Assembly (NCBI RefSeq): GCF_007744075.1
Contig: NZ_CP036266.1
Span: 2,713,748 to 2,777,747 of the forward strand
Direction: 5' to 3'
DNA length: 64,000 bases
DNA from: Gimesia chilikensis
GTDB taxonomy: Bacteria > Planctomycetota > Planctomycetia > Planctomycetales > Planctomycetaceae
This document shows positions 48,996 through 58,948 of this stretch, in pieces (within the stretch, counting starts at the first letter, position 1; each line of letters begins with the position of its first letter). Under the pieces are notes generated by a model. That model searched no databases. It was not told where the DNA came from and saw nothing but the letters and a program-made list of their open reading frames with translations. A program made the position numbers and the translations under genes.

Positions 48996-51611
48996 ATGGC
49001 ATTTCGATTTGAAAAATTGACTGTGAAGGCCCAGGAGGCAGTGCAACGAGCCCAGCAGACCGCAGAAGATTTCGGCCAGCAGGAAATCAAGCCACTGCAC
49101 CTGTTGAAGGCATTACTCGATGAAGAGCAGGGAGTAGTCAAACCTCTGATTCAGAAGATTGGGGCGAATCTGTCTCAGCTCCAGAAAATGGTGGATGATG
49201 AGATCAGTCGTCTGCCGAAAGTTTCGGGGGCAGCGATGCAGGTTGGCATCGGTCAGTCGCTGCTCAAGGTTTTGCAGGCAGCGCAGGATCGTGCTGATCA
49301 GATGCAGGATGATTTCGTTTCGACAGAGCATCTGCTGCTGGCATTCACCACGGTCGATGACCAGCCGAAACGTCTGCTGGAGCTCAACGGGATCGAAGAA
49401 GATGACGTACTGTCGGCGCTCAAAGCGGTGCGGGGCGGTCAGCGGGTGACGGACCAGAGTCCGGAAGAGAAGTACCAGTCCTTGCAGCAGTACGGGAAGG
49501 ATCTGGTCGAACTCGCGCGTCAGGGCAAGATTGATCCGGTGATCGGTCGCGACCAGGAAATCCGCCGTGTGGTACAGATTCTCTCCCGTCGTCGTAAAAA
49601 TAATCCGGTGTTGATCGGGGAAGCGGGCGTCGGTAAGACGGCGATCGTGGAAGGTCTGGCGCATCGGATCGTAATGGGCGATGTGCCTCAGAACCTCAAG
49701 AACAAACGCGTTATCGCCCTGGATATGGGGGCATTGATCGCGGGGACCAAGTATCGCGGTGAGTTTGAAGATCGGCTGAAGGCGGTTCTCAAAGAAATTG
49801 AGTCTGCCAAGGGGGAGATCATTCTGTTTATCGACGAGTTGCACACCGTTGTCGGAGCTGGGGCTGCAGAAGGGGGCGCGGATGCGTCGAACCTGTTGAA
49901 GCCGGCTCTGGCACGCGGGGAGCTGCATTGCGTTGGTGCAACAACCCTTGATGAATACCGCAAATACATCGAAAAGGATCCGGCCCTGGAACGCCGTTTC
50001 CAGCCGGTGATGGTTCAGGAACCAACGGTCGAAGATACGATTTCCATTCTGCGGGGATTGAAGGAACGCTACGAAACACACCATGGCGTGCGGATCATGG
50101 ACGATGCCTTGATCAACGCTGCGACGTTGTCTGATCGTTACATCAACGACCGGTTTCTGCCGGACAAGGCGATCGACCTGGTCGATGAGGCAGCCAGTCA
50201 GTTGCGTATGGAGATGGACTCCATGCCGTCTGAAATTGATGAGGCGACCCGACAACTGACCCGGATGCAGATCGAAGCGGCTGCACTGGCTGGAGAAGAT
50301 TCACCGGAAAGCCAGGAACGTCTGGCCGAACTGCGTAAGCACATCGCCGATCGGGAAGAGAGTGTCAATGCGCTGAAGACCCGCTGGGAAACGGAAAAAG
50401 AAGCCCTGGCCGGACTGCAGCCCTTGAAGGAGGAAATTGATCGGTTGAATACCGCTTATGAGCAGGCTTTCCACCGCGCACAGCAGACAAATTCCAATGA
50501 AGACTATGCCCAGGCTTACAACGCCGAACAGGAGTTGAATGCGGCCCGGCAGCGTCTGACGGAGATGGAAGCGCGTGTCGCGGAACTGGGAGATGACGCC
50601 GGTGAGCGGCTTCTGCGTGAAGAGGTGACTTCGGAAGACATTGCCAAGGTCATCAGCATGTGGACCGGAATTCCGGTATCGAAGATGCTGCAAGGCGAAC
50701 GCGATAAGCTGCTGAGGATGGAAGATGAAATTCATAAACGGATGATTAACCAGAGTGAAGCAGTTGAAGCGGTTTCTAACGCGGTTCGTCGTTCGCGATC
50801 TGGTCTGCAGGATCAGAATCGTCCCATCGGTTCGTTCATGTTCCTGGGGCCTACCGGCGTCGGGAAAACGGAGCTTTGCAAGGCATTGGCCAGTTTTCTG
50901 TTTGACGATGAACGCAGTATGATCCGTATCGACATGAGTGAATTCATGGAGAAGCATTCTGTGGCTCGTCTGATTGGTGCCCCTCCGGGGTATGTCGGAT
51001 ACGAAGAAGGGGGACGGTTGACCGAGGCGGTCAGGCGGCAGCCTTATTCGGTGGTCCTGCTGGACGAGGTTGAAAAGGCACACCGGGATGTATTTAACAT
51101 ACTCCTGCAGTTGCTGGACGACGGTCGTCTGACGGATAGCCACGGGCGGACTGTTGATTTCTCAAACACGATTGTGGTGATGACTTCCAACATCGGCAGC
51201 CAGACAATTATGGATTTGTCAGGCAAGGAAGATGAGGAGCTGATTCATAATCGTGTGATGGATGCCCTGCAGCATGAGTTTCTGCCTGAGTTCCTCAACC
51301 GGATCGATGAGGTGATCGTATTTCATCCGCTGGGGAGAGAGGAGATCCGCCAGATCGTGGATCTGCAGCTCAAGCATCTCTCCCGCCTGGTGGAAGCCAA
51401 CGGTTATACGCTGGAAGTCTCAACGGAAGCGAAGGATCTGCTGGCGGAAGAAGGGTATGATCCTGTGTATGGTGCTCGACCTTTGAAGCGGACAATTCAA
51501 CAGCACATCCAGAATGAGCTGGCGAACAAGTTGCTCTCCGGCGATTTTACGGAGGGGGCGACGATTTATGTCGACGCCCACGAAGGGCTGTTTCTGTTCT
51601 CAGAACGATGA
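48996..51611 (+). CDS. clpB: Disaggregase ClpB (Hsp104 family)
   Basis: An 871-residue AAA+ disaggregase that pulls proteins out of aggregates together with DnaK. It has the double Clp N-domain (about 1-145), the first AAA+ module with Walker A GEAGVGKT at 208-215, the ClpB-specific coiled-coil middle domain (about 400-520), and the second module with GPTGVGKTE at 618-626 and [13 protein letters not shown]. The middle domain separates it from ClpA and ClpC. A strong terminator follows. Confidence 0.97.
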   Translation: MAFRFEKLTVKAQEAVQRAQQTAEDFGQQEIKPLHLLKALLDEEQGVVKPLIQKIGANLSQLQKMVDDEISRLPKVSGAAMQVGIGQSLLKVLQAAQDRADQMQDDFVSTEHLLLAFTTVDDQPKRLLELNGIEEDDVLSALKAVRGGQRVTDQSPEEKYQSLQQYGKDLVELARQGKIDPVIGRDQEIRRVVQILSRRRKNNPVLIGEAGVGKTAIVEGLAHRIVMGDVPQNLKNKRVIALDMGALIAGTKYRGEFEDRLKAVLKEIESAKGEIILFIDELHTVVGAGAAEGGADASNLLKPALARGELHCVGATTLDEYRKYIEKDPALERRFQPVMVQEPTVEDTISILRGLKERYETHHGVRIMDDALINAATLSDRYINDRFLPDKAIDLVDEAASQLRMEMDSMPSEIDEATRQLTRMQIEAAALAGEDSPESQERLAELRKHIADREESVNALKTRWETEKEALAGLQPLKEEIDRLNTAYEQAFHRAQQTNSNEDYAQAYNAEQELNAARQRLTEMEARVAELGDDAGERLLREEVTSEDIAKVISMWTGIPVSKMLQGERDKLLRMEDEIHKRMINQSEAVEAVSNAVRRSRSGLQDQNRPIGSFMFLGPTGVGKTELCKALASFLFDDERSMIRIDMSEFMEKHSVARLIGAPPGYVGYEEGGRLTEAVRRQPYSVVLLDEVEKAHRDVFNILLQLLDDGRLTDSHGRTVDFSNTIVVMTSNIGSQTIMDLSGKEDEELIHNRVMDALQHEFLPEFLNRIDEVIVFHPLGREEIRQIVDLQLKHLSRLVEANGYTLEVSTEAKDLLAEEGYDPVYGARPLKRTIQQHIQNELANKLLSGDFTEGATIYVDAHEGLFLFSER

Positions 51612-51635
51612 ATCTAAGCTGGAATTGAATCGAAA

Positions 51636-51670
51636 ACAGCCCCGGGCGAAATACCTGGGGCTGTTTTTGT
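51636..51670 (+). terminator. Intrinsic terminator of clpB
   Basis: ACAGCCCC (51636-51643) pairs with GGGGCTGT (51657-51664), then TTTTGTTTT. It lies 25 nt after the clpB stop. Confidence 0.9.
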
Positions 51671-51697
51671 TTTATGCTGGGACACCGGTTGTGCGCA

Positions 51698-51734
51698 TGA
51701 AAAAACGACGCTCACTTCGGGTTGAGTCAGCGTC
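51698..51734 (-). terminator. Intrinsic terminator of the small basic protein gene
   Basis: GACGCT (51707-51712) pairs with AGCGTC (51729-51734) with inner pairs. On the minus strand a T run (from the A tract at 51699-51705) follows. It faces the clpB terminator. Confidence 0.75.
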
Positions 51735-51772
51735 ATGTTTTCACTCTGTTTCAAATCGCTGAAGCAGCGGGT

Positions 51773-51943
51773 TCAGGCAGATTCTTCGAGAACCGCAAAG
51801 GGGCTGATTTTGCGGACTTTCTCTTTGATCTGTTCTTTTTCAGAGGGGTCTTTGGCTTTCTCGAACTTGTCCCGGAGTTTCTTCAGTTTGGCTTTCCGGC
51901 TACGACGCGAAGCTAACTCACGCCCTTTTTGAACACGTCCCAT
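51773..51943 (-). CDS. Small highly basic planctomycete protein
   Basis: A 56-residue protein on the minus strand, below the usual length cut-off for gene lists. It begins MGRVQKGRELASRRSRKAKL, is rich in Arg and Lys, is helical by composition, and ends KISPFAVLEESA. It resembles the small basic planctomycete family that I recall as DUF6800. Its charge suggests RNA, ribosome or DNA binding, but nothing proves this. GAGAG lies just before the ATG, and a terminator with a T run follows the stop, which supports a real gene. Confidence 0.75.
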   Translation of the reverse strand: MGRVQKGRELASRRSRKAKLKKLRDKFEKAKDPSEKEQIKEKVRKISPFAVLEESA

Positions 51944-52245
51944 GTCTCTCTGGTTCCTGTTAAGTGAAATTGATATGTTCTAATGTATATATCCAATGTG
52001 ATGAATTTGATTCTAACATCATTGAAAGTAAGGGGCAACGATCAGAGAGCAGCATTTTCTGATAGATTTTGAGAGAAGCCGGGGCGCAAGATTCGGGTTG
52101 ACCCGGAGTACCAACCCTGATATTTCACGTTTCCTTCTCTCTACTTCTCCAACCTCATATCTGATTGATTCCGTATCTGCTCGTCTTTCTGCAACTCGGG
52201 CTGCACGCAGAATTTCTATAACTCTCGCTATAATAAACAATTGGG
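51944..52245. other. Divergent promoter region
   Basis: No gene seen. A TATAAT box at 52229-52234 lies just before the outer-membrane-like gene, with no clear -35. The AT-rich part near 51970-52020 may hold the promoter of the small basic protein gene. Confidence 0.5.
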
Positions 52246-52254
52246 ATGATTCTC

Positions 52255-53352
52255 ATGCTCATTCAGTCTTACCGGACTGTAGTACTGATGCTGGCCCTCG
52301 GTGCGTTCCTGTTCTGGGGGGCGATCGATTCCTGTTCTGCGCAGAACAGGAAGACAATCTTTGACGACCCGGACGGATCTGAGTATTCACCGTTGCCTCA
52401 ACGTCATCAGACGATTTTTATGCCCCGCGATGAGAGTCAGATTCAACAGACCAGCCAGTCTCCTCAGATTCCCGATGTACTGGATGCTGAATCCAAGGCC
52501 GCTTTGGGGATTCCTCCCCAGCTGTTAAAAGAGGATCAGGTCTGGGGGACAACCGATGAAGAATGCGTTGATTGCGAAACATTTGTCCCCATGCTGGCCC
52601 ATAAGAGCGCAACCGGTTCGGTAACCTGGTTGCCCGGAAACGACGATAACCTGGGAATATTCACTTTGTATCTTTCGGAGACGGTCGATCTGCCGCGACT
52701 GGAAGGATTTACGATTACACCCCGGTTTGGTGTGCACTACCTGGACGGCCCCGTGCGGACTGATCTGCCGGCGCGGGTGTATGATACTTCGGTTTCCTTC
52801 CGTTGGTTCAACAAGGTCAATGAGAAGTGGTCCTACGAGTTGGAGGTCGCTCCCGGGGTGTATAGTGATTTCAAGAATGTGACTTCCGATTCGCTGAGAA
52901 TCACGGGTAAGGGGCTGGCGTACTATGTCCATTCCCGTGCCAAGCAGTTTGTGATGGGGGTGGTCTATCTGGACCGTGAAGACATCATGATGCTCCCGGC
53001 AGCTGGTATGATCATGTGGTTCAGTGAAGGCTCTCGTCTGGAGCTGATCTTCCCCAAGCCGAAGTTTACCTATCGGCTTGAGAAAGACGAGCATCTGGAA
53101 CGCTGGGCCTATGTGGCCGGTGAGTTCGGTGGCGGTTCCTGGGCTATTCGACGCAGTCCCGGCGGGATCGACGACGTTGTGACGTACAGCGATTTACGCC
53201 TGATTGGTGGCCTGGAAACCAAACATACCAACGGAAAGATCAGTCAATTAGAAGTTGGCCTGGTATTCAGCCGCAGTCTGGAATACGAGTCAAACATTGG
53301 CAATTATGATCCTTCTCCCACCGCGATGCTGCGATACCAGCTGACGTTCTGA
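52255..53352 (+). CDS. Putative outer-membrane beta-barrel protein
   Basis: A protein of about 365 residues with a signal peptide (VVLMLALGAFLFWGAIDSCSAQ). The second half is built of short alternating strands, such as ITPRFGVHYLDGPVR, KWSYELEVAPGVYSDF and KQFVMGVVYLDREDI, and it ends in YQLTF. A final aromatic residue is typical of outer-membrane barrels. It resembles planctomycete proteins of the DUF6268 type. I prefer the ATG at 52255; another in-frame ATG at 52246 would leave only a few nucleotides after the predicted start of transcription. Confidence 0.65.
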   Translation: MLIQSYRTVVLMLALGAFLFWGAIDSCSAQNRKTIFDDPDGSEYSPLPQRHQTIFMPRDESQIQQTSQSPQIPDVLDAESKAALGIPPQLLKEDQVWGTTDEECVDCETFVPMLAHKSATGSVTWLPGNDDNLGIFTLYLSETVDLPRLEGFTITPRFGVHYLDGPVRTDLPARVYDTSVSFRWFNKVNEKWSYELEVAPGVYSDFKNVTSDSLRITGKGLAYYVHSRAKQFVMGVVYLDREDIMMLPAAGMIMWFSEGSRLELIFPKPKFTYRLEKDEHLERWAYVAGEFGGGSWAIRRSPGGIDDVVTYSDLRLIGGLETKHTNGKISQLEVGLVFSRSLEYESNIGNYDPSPTAMLRYQLTF

Positions 53353-53354
53353 GA

Positions 53355-54458
53355 TCAGAGATCGCAGTTGATGTCGATCCAGGTCCGCTTATCAAATGAT
53401 TCCAGGACGGAGTCAGCGATGAGCTGGGCAGAGGCACCGTGGTCGAATCCGGGAATCGCATCGCGCTCTTCTACGATGGCCGACACAAATTCGTAGACCA
53501 GGTCGTAGCGGAACACGGTGCTGGGGACGCCGGCGTGGGGATCACGGGGGCTGCCTTCGATAACGAGATATTCTTCGGGGACGGGCAGCTTTTCCATTGT
53601 CTGTCCCGGCTTACCGATGAGGATGTTGTTGGGATCGGTCAGCTGATAAGCAGCTGAGCCTTCCGAACCGTTGACTTCAGCCCATTCATAACCGAAGCCA
53701 TCGTTGTGGTAGCCTTTCATCAGGGTGCTGCCTTCCCAGACGCCGACGGCACCATTTTCAAACTGCCCGATCAGTGAAGACCAGTCGTCTACTTCAGAAG
53801 GTTCACAGGGCTGTCCCTCGGCTGTTTTGTCGCGGGGGACAAACTGCGCGACGGCACCACAGATGCTCTTAATCGGTCCGAGCAGGTCCTGTGCGAAGTC
53901 AATGCGGTGAATGGTCATGTCGAACAGGTCGCCGGCACCAGCGAGTTTCTTACTCTGACGCCAGCCCCAACTGGACTCGGGCCAGTCCAGAAAACGCTGG
54001 CTGCGGAAGTGACGCGGTACGCCGAGGGCTCCTGATTCGACCAGATGTTTCACATACCGCATCGAGGGGGCGAAGCGATAGGTGAAAGCGGTCATGTGGC
54101 GGACGTTGGCATCACGGGCGGCTCGATACATTTCTGCCGATTCCGTGTAGTTCAATCCCAGCGGTTTTTCACACATGACGTGTTTGCCTCCGTTGATACA
54201 GGCGAGGGCGATTTCGTGGTGTGTGAAGTTGGGCGTCGCGATGATCACGGCGTCGACATCGGGATCATCGGCCATTTCCTGGAAGTTTGTGGTCGCTTTG
54301 GTTTTACCCCAGTCACTTTGACGCTGGGCCAGCAGTTCTGAATTGGGGTCACAGATCGAGACCAGTTCTGCACGGGGATCGAGATTGATACCGGGGACGT
54401 GGTGGTAGTCGGAGACGGCGCCGGCTCCGATGATTCCAATGCGAACTTTGTCTGTCAT
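53355..54458 (-). CDS. Gfo/Idh/MocA-family oxidoreductase
   Basis: A 367-residue NAD(P)-dependent dehydrogenase. The Rossmann motif GIIGAGAVSDYHHVPG is near the N-terminus and the family signature CEKPLGLN follows at about 95-102. The middle region has DMTIHRIDFAQDLLG with the usual Asp/His pair. Planctomycete genomes carry many copies, mostly acting on sugars or inositols; the substrate here is unknown. It lies 29 nt behind the tRNA nucleotidyltransferase gene, so they may be co-transcribed. Confidence 0.9.
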   Translation of the reverse strand: MTDKVRIGIIGAGAVSDYHHVPGINLDPRAELVSICDPNSELLAQRQSDWGKTKATTNFQEMADDPDVDAVIIATPNFTHHEIALACINGGKHVMCEKPLGLNYTESAEMYRAARDANVRHMTAFTYRFAPSMRYVKHLVESGALGVPRHFRSQRFLDWPESSWGWRQSKKLAGAGDLFDMTIHRIDFAQDLLGPIKSICGAVAQFVPRDKTAEGQPCEPSEVDDWSSLIGQFENGAVGVWEGSTLMKGYHNDGFGYEWAEVNGSEGSAAYQLTDPNNILIGKPGQTMEKLPVPEEYLVIEGSPRDPHAGVPSTVFRYDLVYEFVSAIVEERDAIPGFDHGASAQLIADSVLESFDKRTWIDINCDL

Positions 54459-54487
54459 GAGAAAGCCTTTTCAGGGGGTGAGAATGA

Positions 54488-55759
54488 TTATTTCTGATTG
54501 ATCAACTGATTCAGCAGGGCAAGTGCTTCCGCCTGGTCCTGGATGCGCTCTTCCAACTGGGCATCCTGAATTTGAATTAAGAGTTCTTTGAACTGCGGGC
54601 CCGATTTGATGCCGGAAGCAATCAGATCATTGCCCGTAAGCAGTGGCGGGGGATTCAAGACCTCAATGGGGGTATGATCACGATACTCTCGGCAAAATTC
54701 AAGGTCTGCCAGCGACTGATTCCGGGAACGCAGGTCTGCTTCGGCCAGTTCCAGCAGGTAAGGGAAGTTCGGATGTGCCAGCAGGCGTTTCAGCCGGGAG
54801 AGGGGGAATGCAGAGGCTCCCTGCAGGCTGTCTCTGTGTTCAATCAGCCAGTGCACCAGATTGAGTTCATGGTTGGAAAAGCGGAGCTGTTTACAGATCT
54901 CGTAGACGGTATCCAGCCGTTGCTGATCATCGGTGGCAGGCAGGTCGAGCAGCAGGGAGGCGAACGCTGGTTCAAAATGCGTTGACTGCAGGAATTCCAG
55001 CCGTTTGAGGGTCTGTTGCCAGAGTGGCTGGTTTGGCTCAGATTCCCACAGAGGAGCCAGTTCCGGGATCACAGGTTTGAGCAGACCGGCAGTGCAGGCC
55101 AGTTCCATCGCATATTCACGATTCGGGTGAACCAGCATTTTTCGCATTTCTTCTGCGATGCGCTCCGGGCTGACAACAGTGATTTCCTGAGCCATGGTCT
55201 GGATCGCATGAAATGTGGTTTCATCCAGTCGAAAACGCAGAGTGGCAGTGAAGCGGATCGCACGTAGCAGACGCAGTTTATCTTCCTGCATCCGTTCCAG
55301 AGGGTTTCCGATGGCGCGAATGAAATGCTGCTGCAGATCCGTTTTTCCGCCGACATAGTCGAAGATGGAATCGTTGATCGGATCATAGAACATGCCGTTG
55401 ATTGTGAAGTCGCGGCGCTGGGCGTCTTCTTCGGCTGTGGTGAAGTGGACATGTTCCGGTCGGCGGCCATCCAGGTAAGGGCCTTCGGTGCGGAATGTCG
55501 CGACCTCAACATCGCAGTCTGGCTGGTGGCCACGAACGATGATCACACCAAAGCTGGCACCGACGGCCAGGGTTCGACGTTTTCCGAACAGATGACGCAC
55601 TTCTTCAGGCAGGGCATTCGTGGCTACGTCGTAATCTTTAGGCTCTTTGCCCAGTAGCAGATCCCGCACGCAGCCCCCGGCCCAGAGAGCCTGGAAGCCG
55701 GCGTCTCTGAGTTTCTGTACGATTTCGACTGCTGCCTGATAGGGTTCTGTGTGTTTCAT
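54488..55759 (-). CDS. CCA-adding-type tRNA nucleotidyltransferase
   Basis: A 423-residue class II nucleotidyltransferase. The signature GGCVRDLLLGKEPKDYDVAT (about 29-48) carries the two catalytic Asp residues; RRDFTINGMFYDP and the RNA-binding segment with RAIRFTATLRFRLD follow. It may be the CCA-adding enzyme or a poly(A) polymerase, which cannot be told apart with certainty from sequence. The HD domain of the E. coli enzyme is absent. Confidence 0.9.
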   Translation of the reverse strand: MKHTEPYQAAVEIVQKLRDAGFQALWAGGCVRDLLLGKEPKDYDVATNALPEEVRHLFGKRRTLAVGASFGVIIVRGHQPDCDVEVATFRTEGPYLDGRRPEHVHFTTAEEDAQRRDFTINGMFYDPINDSIFDYVGGKTDLQQHFIRAIGNPLERMQEDKLRLLRAIRFTATLRFRLDETTFHAIQTMAQEITVVSPERIAEEMRKMLVHPNREYAMELACTAGLLKPVIPELAPLWESEPNQPLWQQTLKRLEFLQSTHFEPAFASLLLDLPATDDQQRLDTVYEICKQLRFSNHELNLVHWLIEHRDSLQGASAFPLSRLKRLLAHPNFPYLLELAEADLRSRNQSLADLEFCREYRDHTPIEVLNPPPLLTGNDLIASGIKSGPQFKELLIQIQDAQLEERIQDQAEALALLNQLINQK

Positions 55760-56050
55760 GAGGCTGAACGTGTCTTTGGGAATTGATCTGGGACTGTCGT
55801 CGATACGATCATAGCAAGTTCTGTTCAGATATCGACTTATGCTGGCGTTTTTTTAAGCAGGCAGTTTTAGTGATTGTAAATTCATCTGGAAAACCGTGGA
55901 TTTCAGGACAGGGAAAACTGTGTTGAGGTTCAGAAACGGACTTCGCAAACAGGGGAAAATGACGTATGATGTATAGCCATTTATTTCTTGATAACTGGTA
56001 GTTCGGGTTCACTCTACAATGGAGCTCAGCATTTCCAGAACAATAACAGG

Positions 56051-56422
56051 ATGGACGTTTTGCAAGGAACACACGGTATACGCTTTGATGGAACCCGGTT
56101 CTGGGTTCTCCACCGCAGGCGGGAATTCGGCCCCTTCGATTATGAATGGAGCAAGGATTTCTCGGGCGTGGAATTTATGTACCGTGATCAGAAATTTGGC
56201 GAATACTGCAGCTCCGAAGAGATTTTCGCTGATTTAAAACAGTTCTCGCTCCCCATGCGTGTAGTGGAAGTCTCCTGTCTGACGATCGGGATTATCCTGT
56301 ATGGCATTCTGAATGGCCTCCCGGAAAGACATTGGAAAGAACTGCTGCGAGAGCGGCTCGATGAGAGCGGATTTCAGCGGTTCCGTTTTCGTGATGAAGG
56401 CCAGGAGCGTTTAACAGGCTGA
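56051..56422 (+). CDS. Orphan protein, unknown function
   Basis: A protein of about 123 residues. It begins MDVLQGTHGIRFDGTRFWVL and contains FEFxYRD-like GVEFMYRDQKFGEYCSSEEI, which reads as a compact alpha/beta fold. No signal peptide; one mildly hydrophobic stretch (VSCLTIGIILYGILNG) lies at about 83-98. The frame is open from a TTG at 55988, but the ATG at 56051 is more likely despite a poor Shine-Dalgarno sequence. No family recognised. Confidence 0.55.
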   Translation: MDVLQGTHGIRFDGTRFWVLHRRREFGPFDYEWSKDFSGVEFMYRDQKFGEYCSSEEIFADLKQFSLPMRVVEVSCLTIGIILYGILNGLPERHWKELLRERLDESGFQRFRFRDEGQERLTG

Positions 56423-56577
56423 AGTTGGTTCGCACCTCTTTTTCTGCGAAGATCTGCTGTTGGTTTACGAAGTAACTGTCGGCAGTCTTTCGCTTCTCTC
56501 GCTTTCAGTCTGTTTTATCTTAAGTGCTTTTTTATCATTGATTTATGGTGATTGATGGTTCCTGGGTCAGATTCCGA

Positions 56578-56605
56578 TTGATTTTAAACACGTGTTTAAT
56601 ACAAT
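56578..56605 (+). promoter_or_regulatory. Promoter of the TetR gene with operator in the spacer
   Basis: TTGATT (56578-56583) and TACAAT (56600-56605) flank exactly 16 bp, and these are TTAAACACGTGTTTAA, a perfect palindrome (56584-56599). A repressor bound there would cover both promoter boxes. Confidence 0.7.
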
Positions 56606-56705
56606 TGTTTGAAACAGGTTTTTTACGGGTTCTCCCTGATAGTGCCTGTTACCTGATTGTCAAATTCACAATGCGGCGCTAAAAACGTGCAGGAGTCCGG
56701 AATTT

Positions 56706-57374
56706 ATGTCGTCTGTTGATGTGCGAAACCGTTTGCTGGAAGCTGCGGGGCCTGTTTTTTCGGAAAAAGGCTTCGAGAAGGCGACGGTGCGCGAAATCTG
56801 TCAGAAAGCAGACGTCAACGTAGCGAGCGTGAATTACTACTTTGGCGACAAAGAACAGCTTTATCTGGAAGTCATCTGCCTGGCCAAAGAGATGGGAGTT
56901 TCTCGAGCCCCTTTGCCTGAATGGTCTCCCGAAACATCCGCCGAACAAAAATTGCGGGATTGGGTCATTACGCTGGTCAGACGAATGTTAGGAACGGGAG
57001 AACTCTCCTGGAGCAATCACCTGATTATGCGGGAGGTCCTGCGGCCGACGAAAGCCTGCGGGCATTTGATTCAGGAGCTGTTTCGTCCTTTTGTGAATAT
57101 TGCTGATGGGATACTGCTGGAAATGCTGGGGGACGAAATTCCTCCCTATCGCAGGATGCAGTGTATTTTCAGCATCGCGGCTCAGTGTCAGTTTTATCGG
57201 GTCTCAGGGGGTATGGTCAGTCTGATGCTGGGGCCGGAAGAGCAGGCAGCCCACTATGATCCAGAGCATCTGATTGAGCACATTCTGCAGTTCTCCCTTG
57301 CAGCTGTTAAAAATCTGAAACAGGAATTCAGCGAACCCGTTATGGAATCTTCTTCAACACTTCACAAGATCTGA
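56706..57374 (+). CDS. TetR-family transcriptional regulator
   Basis: A 222-residue regulator. The N-terminal helix-turn-helix (VREICQKADVNVASVNYYFGDKEQL region, about 27-52) is typical of TetR, and the C-terminal half resembles the CerR/DUF1956 type ligand domain. It lies 125 nt upstream of an RND adaptor/permease pair and probably represses it and itself through the palindrome at 56584-56599. The ligand is unknown. Confidence 0.9.
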   Translation: MSSVDVRNRLLEAAGPVFSEKGFEKATVREICQKADVNVASVNYYFGDKEQLYLEVICLAKEMGVSRAPLPEWSPETSAEQKLRDWVITLVRRMLGTGELSWSNHLIMREVLRPTKACGHLIQELFRPFVNIADGILLEMLGDEIPPYRRMQCIFSIAAQCQFYRVSGGMVSLMLGPEEQAAHYDPEHLIEHILQFSLAAVKNLKQEFSEPVMESSSTLHKI

Positions 57375-57499
57375 ACCGGAGCAAGGCAGAATGCGACTAG
57401 ATCGATAGACCACTCTCAGTTCTTCCCGGTAATCTCCCGTTGGTCGGAAGCGTCCGCAGCCAACTCTCGTAGGAATGCGATTCAGCATAGAAATCAGTC

Positions 57500-58948
57500 A
57501 TGTCAGAAACGAAAACAAAAACATCTCAAAGCTGGTCTAAGAAGCTGAAGCATATTCTGCTGCCGATTCTGATTCTGGGGATCGGTGGTGGCAGTATGGT
57601 TGTGCTGAAAGCCATGAAGCAGGAGCCGGAACAGCAGGAAACCCTGACCGAACAGACCGCGCCCCTGGTCTCAACCGAAACGATCAAAGTTTCTGATTCC
57701 GGAGTGACTATTGCCGTCGATGGGATTGTAGTTCCCTCGCGAGAAGTGAAGCTGGCAGCGGAAGTCGCCGGCAAGGTGCTCTACACGAAAGATGGATGTA
57801 AGGTCGGTAATCTGGTGCAGAAAGCCACGCAGCAGGAAAAAGAAGCTGGCGGAGATGGAAGTCTGCTGATTCAGATCGATCCGGAAAATTACCAGTTGGA
57901 GGTGCAACGTCTGACACAGGAACTGGGGCAGGCTCAGAACGCCATCGATGAACTGGAAGTTGAAATCGATAATGCAAAGGCAATGATCGATCTGGCACAC
58001 GAAGAAGTCCTGCTGCAGAAAAGTCAGTTAAGCCGGGTCGAAAAACTGCGGACGAGGAATGTCGTCTCTGATACGGAATACGAAGAAGCCAAGCGGGGTG
58101 AACTGGCGGCACGGAACGCGCTGCAGAAACTGACCAACGAAGCAGACCTGCTGCGGTCACGTCGACAACGGATGATGCATGCCCGCGATCTGGTCAAAGT
58201 ACAGCTTTCCCGTGCACAGCTGGATTTGAAGCGTACGAAAATCTATTCCCCCATCAATGGTGTCATCGTGGAAGATACGGTGGAAAAAGATGGGTATGTG
58301 AAGGTCGGTGATCCCCTGGTAATGATCGAAGACACATCTTCGGTTGAAGTGCGTACCAATCTGCGGATGGAAGAACTCTATCAACTCTGGCAGCATGCGG
58401 CACGATCTGCTCAAAAGGGCAAACCTGTGCCCGTTGCCGGAAATGGCGGGCGACATGATCTGGGATACCAGCTTCCCCAGTTGCCGGTCAAAGTGAACTA
58501 CGAAATTGGTGGTAGAAAATTTATCTGGGACGGCAAGCTTTCCCGCTACGATGGGATCGGACTGGATGAGAAAACTCGTACGGTTCCTTGTCGGATTGTC
58601 GTGTCTGATCCGCGGCCGACCGAAATTCTGGTCAATGGAAAACCGACGACTCAGGTTGTGGGCGCACCGCCGCTGGCGCGAGGTATGTACGTCTCGGTGG
58701 AAATTCCTCTGGAGGGTAATGTATCTCTGCTCGAAATACCGGAAACGGCGATTCGACCAGGTAACATGGTCTGGATTGTCCAGGAAGGCAAGCTGCACGA
58801 AGAAAAGATTCGCGTGGTTGATACCAGCGGCAGGCAGTTGCTGGTGGAACTGGGGGCCTCAGGGCTCAAGCCCGGCGATCGTGTGGTGACCTCGCCCTTA
58901 AGTGTGGCCAATGAGGGAATGCCTGTCCGTGAAGGAGAGTTGAAATGA
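57500..58948 (+). CDS. RND periplasmic adaptor, TetR-linked
   Basis: A 482-residue HlyD-family adaptor. It has a membrane anchor (ILLPILILGIGGGSMVVLKA), the lipoyl halves (VVPSREVKLAAEVAGKVLYT and IYSPINGVIVEDTVEKDGYV), a long helical hairpin of about 95 residues between them, and a beta-barrel. It is larger than the adaptor at 28852. Its stop codon overlaps the permease start by 4 nt (ATGA), so the two are translated together. Confidence 0.9.
   Translation: MSETKTKTSQSWSKKLKHILLPILILGIGGGSMVVLKAMKQEPEQQETLTEQTAPLVSTETIKVSDSGVTIAVDGIVVPSREVKLAAEVAGKVLYTKDGCKVGNLVQKATQQEKEAGGDGSLLIQIDPENYQLEVQRLTQELGQAQNAIDELEVEIDNAKAMIDLAHEEVLLQKSQLSRVEKLRTRNVVSDTEYEEAKRGELAARNALQKLTNEADLLRSRRQRMMHARDLVKVQLSRAQLDLKRTKIYSPINGVIVEDTVEKDGYVKVGDPLVMIEDTSSVEVRTNLRMEELYQLWQHAARSAQKGKPVPVAGNGGRHDLGYQLPQLPVKVNYEIGGRKFIWDGKLSRYDGIGLDEKTRTVPCRIVVSDPRPTEILVNGKPTTQVVGAPPLARGMYVSVEIPLEGNVSLLEIPETAIRPGNMVWIVQEGKLHEEKIRVVDTSGRQLLVELGASGLKPGDRVVTSPLSVANEGMPVREGELK

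Noticed and set aside
49113-50255. 380-codon open frame opposite clpB
   Set aside because: It lies inside the clear ClpB gene and has no domain signature.
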